This document shows, piece after piece, positions 1-9,020 of a stretch of 15,198 nucleotides of DNA. Position 1 is the stretch's first letter. Every line of letters starts with the position of its first letter. The DNA is from Spirogloea muscicola. Its lineage: Eukaryota > Streptophyta > Zygnematophyceae > Spirogloeales > Spirogloeaceae. Under the pieces are notes generated by a model, which was not told the origin of the DNA, did no database searches, and worked only from the letters and a program-made list of their open reading frames with translations. The stretch is taken from positions 486,486 through 501,683 of the forward strand of contig WELB01000031.1 in NCBI GenBank assembly GCA_009602725.1. The letters are read 5' to 3'. The position numbers and the translations under genes were made by a program.

Positions 1-3000
1 GCGTCGCCTGCGCCGCCGCCGCGCCATCGCGCTGCCTCTCCTCGCCGCCGGGCCTGCGCTGCGCGCGGCCCGCCGCCGCGTCCGTCGGCTCCCTCTACTC
101 GTTCGGCCGCGGAACCGGCGGCCTCCTTCGGCTGCCACGCTCTGCGCGCCATGCCACTTCCGCCAGCAGGCTGCCCGCCGCCAGGGCCTTGTTGGATATT
201 CATGGCCGAGTGCTCGAGAGCGTCGTCAGCCGCGCTCTCGTCCTAGCGGATGCCACCGTCGACGCGGCAGGCGGCGTCGTCGATGCAGCGGCTGGGGCTG
301 CCTCGTCCGCTGCAGATGCTGCCGCCGCTGCGGCGGCGTCTGCAGGCGGCGCTGCCGCCTCAGCCACCGACGCCGCCGCTACCGTTGTGAAGCAGAGTGA
401 CTGGCTGTCGGGTGTCACGGATTCTCTGGAGTGGGTTCTGAAGGTTAGCATAGGCTGCAGACCTCCCCATGTCTTGCGATTGTCATGTCAGTATCTATCA
501 GAACAGCTTGTGAGTTGAGTGATCAATGATGCCATGGCGCTTCTGGTAGCCCTCTGCATCCTGTGTCTTGGACAGGCGTGAGAGCTGGCCAACACTGCTG
601 TCAAGCTATCCCAAGTTGCACTGCAGCATGCAGTGCTACATGGCTCCTATTAGCATCGGTTGCAACTTTGTACAGTTTCCGATCATGTGTCACTTACTTA
701 CATGCCAACACCTGTTTGTCGTGAGGTCAAGTGGCAATCTGGCAATCAAGTGGACATTGCATTCCCCTGCTGTGCAGCTGCTGGAGAGTGGCATCTCTGC
801 TGTGCACATTCCATATGCATATGGCTTCTCTATCATCCTCCTCACTGTCCTTGTGAAGGCTGCAACGTATCCTCTGACCAAGAAGCAGGTATTCTGGCTT
901 GCAGCAGTCTGGTGTAGGGTTGTTGCCCCCGATACAGATTGAGGATTGTCTTGTCTCTCAACAGTGTGAGCTTGCTTTGGTCATCCCTCAGTGGCAGTGC
1001 TTATCAAATGCCCACTTGTGCATGCGACACTCTGCAGACAAGGCATTAGCGGCATGCTTAGCTTCGTGTGTCTTCTGCCTGGGTTGCTCTGTACAAACTC
1101 ACAATTCTTACACAAAAGCTGCCTACTGCAGCAGGAGATAGCACAGACAGTTACTTCACTGAGAGTCACATCACAACCCCTTCTTAAAAAGGTTGGTACT
1201 ACAAGTGTGGCTCTGTGTGGCATCGCAGGTTGAGTCAACTTTGGCAATGCAGAGCCTGCAGCCAAAGATCAAGGCCATTCAGGCCAGGTACAAAGGCGAG
1301 CAGGTATGTTTTGTTGTCCTCGACTTATGCTGCAGGTTCTGTATCCTTGAACTTGCTAAGTTGCCCTTTGCAGAGTGCCCTAGATAGGGCAGTTGTTGAG
1401 CTTGTGATCGCTGGCTATGCTGAAAGTCTGGTTGCTGATCTACTGGAGGGGTTGTGGAAAGCGCCAGTAACTCAGCCTGTAGTCTTCTACTTCTCTTGAT
1501 CACGGTGTGAGCTCTTCAGTGGGCAATTAGATGCTGAAGTGTTTTGGCTCTGTGAGATGGTGGCAGGAAAGGATACAGCTGGAGACAGCACGCTTGTACA
1601 AGCAGGCTGGCGTAAATCCATTGGCAGGTACGCTTTCAGCCTATCTCTCTCGGCAAACAGCTTCCTTGATAATTTCCGTCCAAGGTCGTTCACATGCTGT
1701 GTGTGATCAAGTGAAAACAAGTGCAGAGCTGTTCATGCTGGTTGATTGTGCAAGCGTCGAGTTTTTAACCAGGGTGGGTCACAATGATTTGCCTGCAGCT
1801 CTCTGCAGCTTCTTTGTCTGCATTTCCATGGCTTCAAGGTTGTGGAGAGGTCATGTGTCACACTCTTACTTCAGATGCCCTTAGTGCTTGGCACTGATAC
1901 TTTCAATGTGTTCGAGCTCCAGGTTGCTTGCCAACTCTTGCAACTCTCCCTATTTGGATTGGTCTTTATCGAGCTTTGAGCAATGTTGCCAATGAGGTAC
2001 GTGCAAGTTTGGCTTGGATTGGAAGACTACAGTGAGTAAATTATTAAGTCTGGCAGACTCCAGCTTAGAACGATCAAAGCCCTACAAGGACGCTCTTCAA
2101 GCAGGGGTTGTATTAAGCATTGACCTGCATCTTTATGAATAGTCTCCTATCCAACTTGGTACTGGTCTGGTCCGTGACAGGGGAGTGTTGACAGGGATCT
2201 TGTCAACCGTGCACTGTGTCTTGTCCGTGGCAGGGAGTTCTGACAGAAGGCTTCTTCTGGATTCCATCATTGGCTGGCCCGACAAGCATTGCAGCAAGGC
2301 AAGCTGGTACTGGAATTTCATGGCTTTTCCCTTTTGTGGTGAGCACCTGTGACCTTGTTCGTCAGAAGTCAGTATGCATGCTTAGATACAGCTGCAGTCT
2401 GGCTGCCTTACGTAAGTGCTCATAGGCAACAGATATACACAAGGCAAAGTTGCACACACAAGTCTTTCTTAGCGAGACTGGCAAGCAGTGCTATCCAGAC
2501 GCACAGCGTGACTGCAGATGACATCCTGATGGATGTCAGCTTCTGATCTCTGAATAGGATGGCACCCCTCCGCTTGGATGGCAAGACACGGCTGCATATC
2601 TGGTCCTTCCGGTGCTCCTTGTGGCATCGCAATATTACAGCATGCAGATGATGCAGACTGCACAGGTGAATCTTATATGAGAAGGCTCATGGTGTATGTT
2701 ACCTTGCCACCTGCCTGTGAGACTGTATGTGGTGATCTGGCCACTTGAGAGCCGTCTTCGGTTCTGCTTGACTAAGTTGTTTATTCTCGCATCGTGCAGA
2801 GTGACGATCCTGCCCAAAAGAATACACAGGCCATATTGAAGTTCCTTCCACTTATGATTGGTTATTTCTCTCTGTCAGTGCCATCAGGTCTTAGCCTGTA
2901 CTGGTGAGCCTCCTTCTCACAGCAGCTTATTGCACTTGCTGTACGCTCATACCAATACTTGTGTGGTCCCACAACAGGAGCAGGTGATAGTTGAGATGCT

Positions 3001-4085
3001 CAGCAGGATGTGTCTCTTGTGTGTTTCTTATGAGTTTCTTATCAAGCAGGTAACAGTTGAGATGCTCAGCAGGATGTGTCTCTTGTGTGTGTCGGAAGAG
3101 TTTCTTATCTCACTGTGTGGTTGCTTGCAGGTTCACCAATAATCTTCTTAGCACAGCTCAACAGGTATACTTGAGAAAGATGGGAGGAGCCGCCAATGTC
3201 CTCACAACCGATGTTGCGGACATCATCGATGTGGGTCAAGCTCGCAGATCCGGCCAGATTGCAACAGATAGTGAGAAGGAGAGGCAACGGGGTGAGAGGT
3301 AAGGTCCAGATCATATTTGCTGGCTATCCAACCAAACAGGTGTGAAGAGTTTCCAAGGCTGAGGGGTTGTTTATTTTTGTGTCTTGGATTTGGAAGACAG
3401 TCAGTTTACTTTCACCTTTCACTTTTGTAGGTATGGGTTTATACATGCACTACACACTGCAATGACATATTATATCTGCAGTATGAAGGAATGTGAGATC
3501 ATTTACGTTGGCATGCTGCAGGTTCCGGCAACTAAAAGAGGCCGAGCAAGTAAAGAAGGCCACAGCCAGGCAAGCTGCTGAGGAGGCATCCAAGGCTGCA
3601 GCGATGAGAGCGCAGGAAAACAGAGAGAGGTTGTTAAGAGAGCAGCAGCAGCAGCAGACCGCACACGCAGAGGACGAGGGTGACGATGATGGGGAGGACG
3701 AGGAGGATGGTGATGATGAGTTTGCTGTTCCAGGTGTCGCTCCAGCCAGGGTGAGGGAGTGTTTGCCTGATTATCATTCATATTGGAGATACGGTTCTTG
3801 CGGCTTGCATGTTCGCCAGCCAAGCCGAATTTGCAGATTGGCAGCTACTTCAATCTCGCCTCTATACTTCGACTAGGCCGCCTTTCATCTCAGGCAGAAT
3901 AGCAATGTGGTGTGGCGTTGTGCTGTTTTTTCTCTTTATCCGGTACATCTGATGTTCGAGATACTTCAGCTATTTATGAATCAATCACAAGCTTTTGTCA
4001 GGTGGGAGCTACCAATGGTGGTGCCACGTCTAACCCGGCAGCAAAGAGGAGTAAACGGTCCAAGAGGTCCAAAAGGACAGTTTGA
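1..4085 (+). CDS. ALB3: ALBINO3 thylakoid membrane insertase (YidC/Oxa1/Alb3 family), 11 exons, 5' partial
   Basis: Alb3 inserts light-harvesting and photosystem proteins into the thylakoid membrane with cpSRP43/cpSRP54/cpFtsY. Exons: 1-443, 778-888, 1229-1303, 1567-1627, 1923-1996, 2234-2338, 2558-2665, 2800-2903, 3131-3298, 3522-3750, 4002-4085. All introns are GT..AG and all phases join, giving 519 codons in the window. The frame is open from base 3, so the start codon lies upstream. Exon 1 is a Ser/Arg/Ala-rich transit peptide followed by an Ala-rich linker. Exon 2 reads HIPYAYGFSIILLTVLVKAA, the first core membrane helix; its Lys sits where bacterial YidC has the groove Arg. Exons 5-8 carry further helices, including LPTLATLPIWIGLYRALSNV and FLPLMIGYFSLSVPSGLSLY. 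Exon 9 has NNLLSTAQQVYLRKMGG. The stromal tail has GERFRQLKE, an acidic Asp/Glu stretch and the basic end KRSKRSKRSKRTV, resembling the cpSRP43-binding tail of plant Alb3. Identity is nearly certain; exact splice edges are hand-called. Confidence 0.95.
2170..2246 (+). repeat. duplicated splice-acceptor sequence in ALB3 intron 5
   Basis: A 25-base segment at 2170-2194 is nearly repeated at 2223-2246, across the intron 5/exon 6 border. Both copies share GTCCGTG-CAG and TGACAG. The upstream copy is therefore a potential decoy acceptor 53 bases before the one used in the model (exon 6 starts at 2234). Confidence 0.6.
2980..3111 (+). repeat. 66-bp tandem duplication inside ALB3 intron 8
   Basis: Two head-to-tail copies (2980-3045 and 3046-3111) share GTTGAGATGCTCAGCAGGAT and the following TGTCTCTTGTGTGT, differing at a few positions. 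Each begins GCAGGT, which reads as an acceptor next to a donor (CAG|GTGATA and CAG|GTAACA). The model treats the whole stretch as intron 8 because the Alb3 protein is continuous across it. Confidence 0.85.
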
Positions 4086-4384
4086 TGCAATCTTGAGCAT
4101 AAGATGGGACTCAAGGACTCTCTGGGTCCTACTTTCTCTTCTTCATTGAGTGTACATCACCTTGGCTCAGGCCTAGCTGCTGATTGGCGGGGCTTGCTGA
4201 TGGATAGGACGAGTTCAAGCCCCTGCCCTCGTTGGGGTGCAGACTGCCGCCCCTACTGATGGGCCGGGCATACACAGTGGATTGTGATCCCTTTAGTGTC
4301 TGTAGATGTTATTTAGCTTAAGAGAGCGTCTAAGTATGTTTCTTAGTAACAAAAGAACTTGATGACGAGCTCCTCAAGCTTTAT
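4086..4384 (+). other. ALB3: probable ALB3 3' untranslated region
   Basis: No coding sequence was recognised between the ALB3 stop codon and the two TGTAA motifs about 300 bases downstream. The length is ordinary for a green-algal 3' UTR. The exact end is not determined. Confidence 0.55.
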
Positions 4385-4402
4385 TGTAACAGTGTGGTGT
4401 AA
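4385..4402 (+). terminator. paired TGTAA poly(A) signals for ALB3
   Basis: TGTAA occurs at 4385-4389 and again at 4398-4402. UGUAA is the well-known polyadenylation signal of chlorophyte green algae and normally lies about 10-20 bases before the cleavage site. Two copies 13 bases apart suggest cleavage around 4405-4425. Position and context fit, but the motif is short. Confidence 0.5.
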
Positions 4403-4905
4403 TTTGTTACATCATGGCTTTGGGATTTACTTGTTTTTAAATAGTTGGAAGGTTTCAGCCCATGTGGTGATCAATTGTGAATCTTATATTGTAGCAGCAA
4501 GTCCACACAGCAGCTTGATGCACTCACATACTCTTCAGTCAGGTCCCACCAGAGTGACAGGTGTATCCATGTGGACATGCAAGGGTGGCTGAGGGGTATG
4601 AATACTCGTGATTGCTATCTGCCATTGGCTGATCTTCTTGGTCTCTACTTCTGTAGCCATGGTTGCAAATTTAAGAAATTTTCTTAGATCTTCTTCTCCG
4701 TTTAGATTACAGTAGCCATTCATTTTGCTGAGCGACTGGCGCTTCCGTTTTGGAGCTTCCCCTTGAATCTTGTCCATTACCTCTTCAACTGGCTTTCACA
4801 GGAATCGTCCCCTCCAGAAGAGCTTCTTCCTTAGGGCTGGACTTTCATTACCACCAACTCCTCTTGGGAACAGTTCAATTTTCTTTCATTTCTTGGGGTC
4901 GTTTT
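4403..4905. other. gene-free stretch with a possible decayed coding fragment on minus
   Basis: No confident gene is seen. On the minus strand an ATG at 4777 opens an 80-codon frame (to 4535) that starts MDKIQGEAPKRKRQSLSKMN, a Lys/Arg-rich nuclear-signal-like opening. Just upstream on the same strand other frames read like coding sequence (for example ALRKKLFWRGRF) but are closed by stops. This could be a gene fossil or chance. No family is recognised. Confidence 0.2.
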
Positions 4906-5067
4906 GCCTGAACAATGTATTGGCTTGAATTGGCCACCCTTTCATGTTATGCGCACCGCGCGCCTGCTCTCTTTAAGGTACTGAGGGCCCCATTCAGCCA
5001 GATTGTGCACAACTACCTTTCCAGACCTTGTTTTTACCTTTGGGCTGGCCTCTCACAGCTAATGCCT
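4906..5067 (-). repeat. GCR dispersed repeat, copy 1 (near-complete)
   Basis: GCR is a name used here for a family defined in this window. Read on its own strand, the order is: module A (GGCTGTGAGAGGCCAGCCC, carrying inverted arms), module B (about AAAGRAATGRACAAGGTCTGAAAG), and module C (GGCGCGCGG-GCGCATGA, then ATGAAAGGGAGGCC, then AATTCAAGCCAATACATTG, then TTCAGGC). This copy has A at 5039-5058, a variant of B, and C at 4906-4965, and lies on the minus strand. No open frame or terminal duplication was found. Confidence 0.8.
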
Positions 5068-5191
5068 CGCAGTTGAAAGGAGCTATTTCTTTCTTCCTTA
5101 GCCTCCCTCATCATTGGGCTTCGCTCTGTTGTTGTCCCACTCTTTGTCTCTGCTTCTGCCTGGAGAAACAGCTCTCCTAAATACATTGCAT

Positions 5192-5260
5192 GTCTGTGAG
5201 AGGCCAGCCCAAAGAAATGAACAAGGACTGAAAGGGCGTAAAGGCGCACAAAGCATGAAC
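5192..5260 (+). repeat. GCR dispersed repeat, copy 2 (modules A, B and part of C)
   Basis: Module A at 5194-5210 is followed directly by B (AAAGAAATGAACAAGGACTG) and a shortened C (AAAGGCGCACAAAGCATGAA). It lies in the opposite orientation to copy 1, so the two module A regions form a perfect 20-bp inverted repeat. Confidence 0.75.
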
Positions 5261-5290
5261 TCCTGACTCCTGGATAGTCTATCAGCTTGC

Positions 5291-5487
5291 TTGATATGGC
5301 CTCCATTCAATTCATGCGGATTGCGCGCCTTCTTTTTCTTTGTGTATGCTGCGGCAGGGCAACAACGCGCTACCCCACACTAGGCGGCTCCTTGGCGGAC
5401 CTTGTTCGTTGTCCTCTTTCATTCCGATGCCTACTTTGCATGAGCAATTTCCCCTTCTTTCGGGCTGGCCTCTCGAAGGCCATCGCC
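5291..5487 (-). repeat. GCR dispersed repeat, copy 3 (diverged)
   Basis: Module C is recognisable at 5295-5330 (ATGGCCTCCATTCAATTCAT, then GCGCGCCTTCT). Module B traces (CCTTGTTCGTTGTCC) and module A at 5460-5487 (GGGCTGGCCTCTCGAAGGCC) follow. The spacing is larger than in copies 1 and 6, implying insertions or older age. Confidence 0.6.
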
Positions 5488-5505
5488 TTACTTTGAGAGT
5501 GCTGT

Positions 5506-5540
5506 TTCACTATCGGGGCTGGCCTTCAACAGCCATCGCC
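5506..5540 (-). repeat. GCR module A only, copy 4
   Basis: GGGGCTGGCCTTCAACAGCC followed by ATCGCC matches module A and the ATCGCC that also follows module A of copy 3. With copies 3 and 5 it forms a local array of module A units spaced roughly 50-110 bases apart. Confidence 0.55.
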
Positions 5541-5599
5541 GTCTACTGAAAGAGTCGTTCCATCTTTCACAGCCTTGACACCCTTCTGAAAAAGCTTTC

Positions 5600-5653
5600 A
5601 TCTTCTCAGACCTTGTTATTCTTTTCAGGCTGGCTTTCACAGCCCTCGCCCCC
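5600..5653 (-). repeat. GCR modules A and B, copy 5
   Basis: Read on plus, CAGACCTTGTTATTCTTTTC (module B reversed) is followed by AGGCTGGCTTTCACAGCCCT (module A reversed). Module C is absent. Confidence 0.6.
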
Positions 5654-5874
5654 TTTGGACCCTCTTAGTTAGCAGCGCTCGCAAGCATTGGCGCTTCATC
5701 AACGCGCAGGGCGCGCTCTAACAAGTCAGGCCTCCGGCTTTCGTGGCGGCGCTCCAGCTCCCCAAGTTAGCTTGTCGGATTTGTTTGTGCTCACCCGTGG
5801 AAACTAATGCCACCTTAGGCACCTTACTTTAGATCTTCGTATTGTGTAGCCTTGTTTAGTATGCACTAGACTCT
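5654..5874. other. spacer, nothing recognised
   Basis: Unique-looking sequence between repeat copies 5 and 6. No splice-consistent coding run, RNA gene or clear promoter motif was found. Short GCGC-rich words (AACGCGCAGGGCGCGC) near 5700 may be a degenerate trace of module C. Confidence 0.4.
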
Positions 5875-5990
5875 GCCTGAACAATGTATTGGCTTGAATT
5901 GGCCTCCCTTTCATTTCATGCGCTCCGCGCGCCTTCTCTCTTTGAACGAGCTCAGTCTCTCGTTGCTGGCCTCTCACAGCCATTGTTTCA
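5875..5990 (-). repeat. GCR dispersed repeat, copy 6 (compact, near-complete)
   Basis: GCCTGAACAATGTATTGGCT at the left end is identical to copy 1, followed by TGAATTGGCCTCCCTTTCAT, then the GCGCGCC block and module A at 5963-5982. At about 116 bp it is the shortest copy with both ends and may be closest to a minimal unit. Module B is mostly replaced by unrelated sequence. Confidence 0.75.
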
Positions 5991-6024
5991 CAGTAAAGCG
6001 CTGTTCCTTGCCTTCCTCTGGCCG

Positions 6025-6055
6025 GGCGGAGCTGGCAGGAAGCTTCCGCTCCGCC
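6025..6055. repeat. nested palindrome, 31 bp
   Basis: Arms GGCGGAGC (6025-6032) and GCTCCGCC (6048-6055) are exact reverse complements. Inside them lies a second perfect palindrome, GGAAGCTTCC (6038-6047). It sits between GCR copies 6 and 7, about 730 bp upstream of the DsbA-like gene. Confidence 0.7.
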
Positions 6056-6080
6056 GCAGTGTGAGGGGGATGGGGTGGTG

Positions 6081-6122
6081 CCCTTCAATTCATGCGCCCC
6101 GCGCGCCTTCTCTCTCTTCTTC
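6081..6122 (-). repeat. GCR module C fragment, copy 7
   Basis: CTTCAATTCATGCGCCCCGC followed by GCGCCTTCTCTC matches the centre of module C in copies 1, 3 and 6. Modules A and B are absent. Confidence 0.6.
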
Positions 6123-6130
6123 TCGAAGGT

Positions 6131-6184
6131 GGGCGGCCGAGAATGGGCGGCCGAGAAGCCGTGGATGCGTCGGCGCATCCACGG
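6131..6184. promoter_or_regulatory. 14-bp tandem repeat abutting a perfect 11-bp-arm hairpin
   Basis: GGGCGGCCGAGAA occurs twice in tandem (6131-6144 and 6145-6158, 13 of 14 bases equal). It is followed at once by CCGTGGATGCG, loop TCGG, CGCATCCACGG (6159-6184), a perfect inverted repeat. Placed about 120 bp before a TATA-like word, it is a plausible cis-element for the DsbA-like gene; that role is inferred. Confidence 0.5.
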
Positions 6185-6199
6185 TGCTGACGCGGGGGG

Positions 6200-6310
6200 C
6201 TTAGCGATGACATGTCGAGGAGGAGCGGCACGGCAGGGCTCGGCGTGGCAGCGGCGGGGGGGCTACTTAGCGACAACTTATCGGCACGGGGCGACTCCCT
6301 CTCCTTATAA
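6200..6310 (+). promoter_or_regulatory. candidate core promoter of the DsbA-like gene
   Basis: Two 18-base elements, CTTAGCGATGACATGTCG (6200-6217) and CTTAGCGACAACTTATCG (6266-6283), agree at 14 positions, lie 66 bp apart, and each follows closely on a run of G. A TATA-like word, CCTTATAAGAGG, covers 6303-6314. Transcription would then start near 6335-6345. No start-site data exist, so this is a model only. Confidence 0.4.
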
Positions 6311-6340
6311 GAGGAAGACTTGATAAGGCCCCTAGCACAG

Positions 6341-6780
6341 CAATCCGTTGCACTCCATCGCCGCCGCCGCAGCCGCTGCCGCCGCCGTCGCCACCCCGCC
6401 GCCGCGGCGCTCGCCGCGCTCGCCGCCGCCGGCGGCGACGGTGCTGCGTCGCTGCCACTATTCGTCGGCGCTCGCTGGGAGACCACTGCCAGGCAGGCCA
6501 TATCGATACCTTTCCGCTAGCTTTCGCTGCCGGCCTTAGCTCGGAGCCGCCGTGGCACCCGTCGTGCAACTGGCTGGCTGCCTGCCTGCAGCGTTCACCT
6601 CGTAAGAAAGCAAAGTCTTGCGGCGCTCCGAGCAGGACATGTAAAACTGCAGCACGGATGCAACATGCACTGGTGTGTGGGGCTGGCCAGCAGCACCATA
6701 TTGCAGTGACTACTTGAGCTAAGTGGACGCACGGGCTCTCGACAAATCACAGGAGTGTGCGTCGGCGGCAGCCGCTGGCT
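6341..6780 (+). other. long GC-rich 5' leader with upstream ATGs
   Basis: This stretch has no ATG-initiated frame joining the downstream gene. It begins with an imperfect CCG/GCC-rich tract (about 6358-6440). Upstream ATGs occur at 6639 (ATG directly followed by TAA), 6658 (19 codons, stop 6715-6717) and 6665 (14 codons). A GTAAG donor-like site at 6602 allows the possibility that part of it is a leader intron. Confidence 0.45.
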
Positions 6781-9020
6781 ATGGAGGGAGGGGGAAAGCT
6801 CTCCAACGGGGCAGGCAACGTCCGGCAGAAGGTCCACGTGGATGTCACGTCCGACACCGTCTGCCCGTGGTGCTTTGTGGGGAAGAAGCGACTGGAGGAG
6901 GCAATCAAGCAGACTCAGGACAAGTACGACGTTGAGGTGCGCGCGGCGTCGTCGCCTGCTCTGCCCTAACCAGCACTGCAAATGCACGGCACAGGTTCTT
7001 CTGCAGTTGGTGGATAGGTAGTTGCTGTGCTGGGAGGCTGAGTATTGGTCATGTCTACTTTGCTCGAGCTAGCCGCAGCTCGCAGCTGCTGAATGTCCTG
7101 CCATCGGAAGACTTCATTGCCTTTCCTTTCCCTCGAATGACTTATTCATGGACGACAGCAATTCACGGAAGGCCATAAACTGCAGGCAATCTGGCATTTT
7201 GTGCTGTCAATCCAGTTGCTTGGATCACTTTAGCGAGGTCCCTTGTGACTGCTGCTTGATATACGAAGACACTCATTCTTGTTTGCATAACGACGTTGAG
7301 AGCAGGTGCAATGGCATCCTTTCCTCTTGAATCCAAAGGCGCCAAAGGAGGGTGTTGATAAGAGAAACTATTACATCAGCAAGTTCGGCGAGAGCCGTGT
7401 GCCGTCTATGGAAGGGCAGATGAAGGAGGTGGATCAACTGGCTCTTGTCCATTATTTAGTGGAACTACATATGCAACTAACAACCTGTCTTGTAGGATTG
7501 GCAAGGATCCGATTGCAACTTGTGCTTGTACAACTACTCACCAGCTCAAGCACGGGCATCGTTCTCATGATTTAAGTCTGGGATAGAGTTTACTACAGAA
7601 GCTTGATTTTATGAAGGTGTACAAGGAGCCTTCTGACTCGCTTCCATGTCTTCTTTCTCATCAGCAATTCTCAGCTTACGGCCTTGACTACTCATTAGGC
7701 GGAAAGACGTAAGTTTTTGGTTCTCCCCTTGTTGCTCATGACGACTAAGGATGACGTCCTTGCCACTGTGAAGGCAATAACGATGACACAACGTAGGCAG
7801 GGAACACATCTCTCTTTTCAAGGCATTCCTTAGCTCAGTGTGCTGTGATGCCAAGATGGTGATGATGTCTTGCAGCACCTTTTCTGGTATGTTTATCTTT
7901 GTGGGATAACAGGAGGCTCAAGCCTAGGTGGCAATTGGTAGCAGCTAGGCTACTCCTTGCATGTCTCACAGTTGTCTCAATAGTAGTAGCTTGTCGTGCT
8001 GGCAGGGGCAATACACTTGACTCGCACCGACTTCTGGAATATGCCGCGAAGCAAGGATTAGACAAGCAGAATGCGCTAGTTGACGAGCTTTTCAAAAAGT
8101 ACTTCTCAGAGGAGAAGTATATTGGCGACAGGTAAACACTCCATGTCTTACAGGTGCTCACAGAGGTAGACAGTCTATACCTGCTTATATAGGCAGGAAT
8201 GCTTGACAAGTTGTTGTTGGGAGCTTATACTGTGATGTGGTTAAGGGAACGAGAAGGTGCTGTTTTGGCTGAAGGAGACCTTCTGTGCATACCAACAGAG
8301 AAGTTCTGATTGCAGCAGCAGACAAAGTTGGCATAAAAGGTGCTCGTGAGTACCTTGAGGATGACAATGCAGGCCTGAAGGAGGTGAGCTACTAAGGACT
8401 TCACTGCAATCCAGCTTGCCCTCGTTAACAGCAACCCAGGAGAGTAGAAAAGATTGATTGATTATGCAGGTATGATGTATACGTGCATGGGCTTATGCTA
8501 GATATGCTTAAAGACTGCAGAATACTAGTAGTCAAGCGTTTTGATGCAGTCTTCCATCAAGCTCTCCCTGACACCAAGCAAGAGGAATACTCTGTCATTG
8601 GAGACTGGTTGCCTTCCTTCATGGGTGGTCCAGCTGTCTGCTTATGATGCATAGTTGAGAATGGTTGATTCATGTTTCATGGCAGGTCAAGATGGGGCTT
8701 TCCAAGCACGCCAGGGGAGTTACTGGGGTGCCTCACTTTGTGGTAAGTGCACAAAGTAGATTCGAAGGGGCATGAAGAGCATGGGGAGAGGAAACGATGC
8801 AGGCTGTCTGTCGTCATAGAGACATTATTGACTGCCTCAAGTCAGGCTACATGCTGCTCAATACGTGCTCAGCAATTTAGTGGGATCCAGTTCTGAGAGT
8901 ACATTGACCATATTCTTGTTCTTCTGTTGCCACCAGATCAACAACCGCTGCCAATTGTCAGGCGCCCAACCTGCTGAGAGCTTTGTAGAGGCCTTCAAAA
9001 TTGCAACTGAGGATGCTTGA
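6781..9020 (+). CDS. FrnE-like DsbA-family thioredoxin-fold oxidoreductase, 7 exons, 224 aa
   Basis: Exons: 6781-6936, 7306-7428, 7665-7708, 8006-8131, 8299-8383, 8686-8742, 8937-9020. All are GT..AG, phases match, and the stop is TGA. The protein opens MEGGGKLSNGAGNVRQKVHV with no signal or transit peptide, so it is probably cytosolic or nuclear. The beta strand VHVDVTSDTVCPWC carries the thioredoxin-type redox motif C28-P-W-C31, followed by FVGKKRLEEAI. WHPFLLNP, the helical insert with TGNTLDSHRLLEYA, and GVTGVPHFV with the cis-proline at 194 are hallmarks of the FrnE branch of DsbA-like proteins; SGAQP is near the C terminus. Length is normal for the family. An extra Cys202 lies just before SGAQP. 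The family is disulfide oxidoreductase or isomerase-like; the substrate here is unknown. The start is the first in-frame ATG; the frame is open a little further 5' but only with non-ATG codons. Confidence 0.93.

Noticed and set aside
189-443. ALB3 starting inside the window at base 189
   Set aside because: That codon is TTG and the same frame is open with transit-peptide-like sequence back to base 3, so the true ATG is upstream.
4195-4260. tRNA-like T-loop (GAGTTCAAGCCCC)
   Set aside because: No A box, no acceptor stem pairing and no anticodon arm could be drawn around it.
5879-5900. GCR as a tRNA-derived SINE because of TTCAAGCC in module C
   Set aside because: The B-box match is partial, no A box lies at proper spacing, and no A-rich or other SINE tail is seen; kept only as an alternative.
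6085-6501. 138-codon minus frame in the DsbA-like promoter and leader
   Set aside because: Arg/Ala/Pro-rich composition from CCG repeats; overlaps palindromes, a GCR fragment and the TATA-like word.
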